From NCBI GenBank assembly GCA_964596705.1, contig CAZQVG010000004.1, forward strand, positions 1-22,380: a stretch of 22,380 bases of DNA, given 5' to 3'. The position numbers were made by a program, and so were the translations under genes. How positions within the stretch are numbered: position 1 is the first letter of the stretch; every line of letters starts with the position of its first letter. Source of the stretch: JABJPM01 sp964596705. Lineage in GTDB: Archaea > Nanobdellota > Nanobdellia > SCGC-AAA011-G17 > PNOQ01. A model generated the notes under the pieces. It was not told the origin of the DNA and searched no databases. It saw only the letters and a list, made by a program, of their open reading frames with translations. Below are positions 21,926-22,380 of this stretch, in pieces.

Positions 21926-22380
21926 ATGAGATACATAACAATATTTTTAGTATTAATTTTAATTTCCTCAGTAGCTGCATTTCAATTAGATAATCAACTG
22001 CCTCTAAAAAAACCAATCCCAATAAACATAAACAATACAAATATAACAATCAACATAACAAATCCAATAAATGATACAAATATTACCATACCAATTAATG
22101 ATACAAATACAACAATAAATGACACATTAAACATAACATTGCCAATAAATGATACTAACTTAACAATCAACGGCACATTAAACATAACACTGCCAATAAA
22201 CGATACTAACTTAACATTAAACATCACTTTGCCAATAAACGATACCAATCTAACAATAAACAACACAAATACAACAGACTTATCAAATATAACTGGAGAT
22301 ATAATATTAAACCTTAGTTACTTATTTGAACCACAAAAAACAGAAAATCTTTCAGAAGGAACAACAGTATACTTTTATGC
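21926..22380 (+). CDS. Secreted repeat protein with dense N-glycosylation sequons (partial, runs off right edge)
   Basis: 151 complete codons to the edge from the ATG at 21926. Residues 4-18 are a hydrophobic signal segment (ITIFLVLILISSVAA), so it is exported. From residue 36 to 143 there are 23 Asn-X-Ser/Thr sequons, counted directly. They sit in a degenerate repeat centred on PINDTN (starting at 47, 56, 73, 90 and 103); the best-kept copies read LNITLPINDTNLTINGT at 68-84 and its near copy at 98-114. The region is almost only Asn, Thr, Ile and Leu with little charge. A heavily glycosylated stalk or surface protein is likely. From about 125 the sequence changes to GDIILNLSYLFEPQ, perhaps a beta domain that continues beyond the edge. 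No function is recognised. TTTAAAAA at 21897-21904 suggests a leaderless mRNA. Confidence 0.7.
   Translation, partial: MRYITIFLVLILISSVAAFQLDNQLPLKKPIPININNTNITINITNPINDTNITIPINDTNTTINDTLNITLPINDTNLTINGTLNITLPINDTNLTLNITLPINDTNLTINNTNTTDLSNITGDIILNLSYLFEPQKTENLSEGTTVYFY
22064..22267 (+). repeat. Degenerate coding repeat (PINDTN unit) in the secreted protein
   Basis: The DNA of the sequon block repeats as well as the protein: CCAATAAAYGATAC recurs at intervals of 27 to 51 bases through the region. Interval lengths are multiples of three (9, 17, 17 and 13 codons between PINDTN copies), so the repeat keeps frame. Its length may vary between strains. Confidence 0.75.

Noticed and set aside
22060..22260. 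Regular repeats as a CRISPR array
   Set aside because: Spacing is short and varies in multiples of three, the repeats are degenerate, and the region is in-frame coding.
21994..22266. Minus-strand open frame of 90 residues, hydrophobic and repetitive
   Set aside because: It is the complement of the PINDTN coding repeat; the plus-strand frame has a start, signal peptide and promoter, so the minus frame is a shadow.

Overview
The window looks like chromosomal DNA from a very AT-rich archaeon. The evidence is the exosome/proteasome/RNase P protein superoperon, archaeal RNA polymerase subunit K, archaeal-type PheRS split as PheS plus a short PheT, an archaeal-type RNase J, Mre11-Rad50, SBDS and a TrmB-type regulator. 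TATA boxes sit 25-32 bases in front of many start codons, which predicts many leaderless mRNAs. Compact overlapping genes, short versions of several families (enolase, DRG-type GTPase, truncated Dph2) and strong Lys/Ile/Asn bias suggest a DPANN lineage such as Woesearchaeota or Pacearchaeota. That placement is inference; no 16S rRNA is present.

Layout, left to right; nearly everything is on the minus strand, so transcription runs right to left. 1-2212: mre11 followed by rad50 (partial, running off the left edge). 2259-3264: a small TGS-domain GTPase and a plus-strand tRNA-Leu(UAG). 3284-7652: argS, a DUF192 gene, RNase J, a two-TM protein, a small basic protein and a gluzincin-type peptidase in one tight run. 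7691-7783: a 93-nt highly structured element with its own perfectly placed TATA box, probably an undescribed small RNA gene, between rpsB and argS. 7821-10553: rpsB, a patatin-like lipase and enolase. 10608-14722: the exosome superoperon in the order pop5-psmA-SBDS-rrp4-rrp41-rrp42, ending in rpoK, which overlaps rrp42. In many archaea rpoK-eno-rpsB belongs to the separate S9/L13 operon, so the two conserved clusters appear joined here.

14823-16647 is a more variable patch: a five-TM protein, a 73-aa protein, a 45-aa ribbon-helix-helix protein, an 85-residue remnant of diphthamide synthase Dph2, a four-Cys protein and a single-domain O6-alkylguanine transferase. 16630-20229 holds pheS-ppa-pheT, with inorganic pyrophosphatase placed between the two PheRS subunits. 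20262-21807 holds a TrmB-type regulator and two unknown helical proteins. At the right edge (21926-22380, plus strand, partial) lies a secreted protein with 23 Asn-X-Ser/Thr sequons in about 110 residues, built from a PINDTN repeat.

Most genes serve information processing: translation (three tRNA synthetase genes, S2, a tRNA, SBDS), RNA decay (exosome, RNase J, RNase P protein), DNA break repair and protein turnover. The best candidates for something undescribed are the 7691-7783 RNA, the truncated Dph2, the sequon-repeat surface protein, and the small membrane and basic proteins translationally coupled to RNase J.
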